Positions 28,046 to 28,446 of a stretch of 28,446 bases of DNA are shown here, in pieces. How positions within the stretch are numbered: the first letter of the stretch is position 1; every line of letters begins with the position of its first letter. Source of the DNA: an uncultured bacterium (lineage in GTDB: Bacteria; Actinomycetota; Coriobacteriia; Coriobacteriales; Coriobacteriaceae); contig CAJMLY010000023.1 in the NCBI GenBank assembly GCA_905214425.1, positions 1 to 28,446 on the forward strand. The letters are read 5' to 3'. The position numbers and the translations under genes were made by a program. The notes under the pieces are model-generated. The model made no database searches. It saw only the letters and a program-made list of their open reading frames with translations, and was not told the origin of the DNA.

Positions 28046-28446
28046 ATGCAAAAGGGAGATGCCATGGATGCGGCGGAGCGCTCGGAGCGCATCCCCGATA
28101 TCGTCATCATCACCGGAATGTCCGGATCGGGCCGCACACAGGCCATGCACGTGTTCGAGGACATGGGCTATTTTTGCATCGATAACCTGCCTCCGCGTCT
28201 CATCGCCCAGCTTGCCGAGCTCGTCGGCATCAATACGGGCGTGGGCAGGCATCTCGCCGTCACCTGCGATTTGCGTAGCCAGGGACTGTTTGACGAGTTG
28301 CTCGATGCGGTCGCCGCTCTCGAAGAGCGCGAGATGAGCTGCGACATCGTGTTCCTGGAGGCTTCTGACGAGGTGCTGATTCGTCGCTACAGCGAAAATC
28401 GCCGCCGTCATCCCATTGCCAAGCCGGGGGAGACTACGGCCGATGC
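28046..28446 (+). CDS. rapZ: RapZ/YvcJ-family nucleotide-binding protein, 5' part
   Basis: The first 133 codons of a P-loop protein are present; the gene continues past the window end. Its Walker A is GMSGSGRT (24-31), followed by the family-typical DMGYFCIDNLPP and the strands LAVTCDLRS and DIVFLEASDEVLIRRY. RapZ controls glmS through small RNAs in E. coli, and YvcJ homologues bind GTP and nucleotide signals in Gram-positives; in actinobacteria the role is less clear. Two in-frame starts both have ribosome sites: ATG 28046 (GGGAGG at 28034-28039) and ATG 28064 (AAGGGAG at 28052-28058). The first is given. In many Gram-positives rapZ lies close to uvrC, yvcK and whiA, so the sialate block seems to have split this order. 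Confidence 0.93.
   Translation, partial: MQKGDAMDAAERSERIPDIVIITGMSGSGRTQAMHVFEDMGYFCIDNLPPRLIAQLAELVGINTGVGRHLAVTCDLRSQGLFDELLDAVAALEEREMSCDIVFLEASDEVLIRRYSENRRRHPIAKPGETTAD

Noticed and set aside
1..28446. CRISPR array, tRNA, rRNA, insertion sequence or prophage genes
   Set aside because: No spaced repeats, cloverleaf, rRNA stretch, transposase or integrase was seen on reading both strands; a tRNA or repeat search program would be needed to exclude weak cases.

Overview
The window is a GC-rich, densely coding bacterial chromosome segment. An actinobacterial, Coriobacteriia/Collinsella-like host fits best: a gut-type sialic acid gene set, a twin-arginine lipoprotein, an actinobacterial-looking MurJ, strong GCC/ACC/AAG codon bias in the transporter genes, and the MurJ-UvrC-RapZ neighbourhood. 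The assignment is inferred; no rRNA or other marker is present.

Region 1 (1-3.7 kb, + strand): a terminator of an upstream gene, then coaE, a membrane-anchored lytic transglycosylase and uvrB, closed by a strong hairpin. Region 2 (3.7-9.9 kb, - strand): an LTA-synthase-type sulfatase-fold membrane enzyme, then an Mrp/NBP35 Fe-S carrier ATPase, a BaiN/HI0933-type flavoprotein and a second, unrelated flavoprotein (COG2509 type). Region 3 (10.0-17.2 kb, + strand): uvrA, with an imperfect LexA-box candidate upstream, then ybaK, murJ and uvrC. All three UvrABC excinuclease genes thus lie within 16 kb.

Region 4 (17.2-27.95 kb, + strand) is the accessory part. A 365-base leader is followed by an oligopeptide-type ABC importer (Tat lipoprotein, permease, permease-ATPase fusion, ATPase), two tandem CE7/acetyl-xylan-esterase-like proteins (the second lacks the serine nucleophile), a NAL/DapA-family aldolase, an ROK kinase and NanE. 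The likely flow is: import of sialic acid (possibly O-acetylated), de-acetylation, cleavage to ManNAc plus pyruvate, phosphorylation, and epimerisation to GlcNAc-6-P. No sialidase, NagA/NagB or regulator gene is in view. The block sits between uvrC and rapZ, which are near neighbours in many Gram-positives. Region 5 is the 5' part of rapZ, cut by the window end.

The most unusual signals are non-coding. The leader can fold as a compact three-way junction (17385-17467), followed by two hairpins, the last of which covers the Shine-Dalgarno of the binding-protein gene; this looks like an uncharacterised cis-regulatory RNA. Inverted repeats lie in nearly every gap of the operon, including a 90-base imperfect palindrome (26058-26147). 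Protein oddities are the serine-less esterase and a UvrC with glycine at an expected Fe-S cysteine position.
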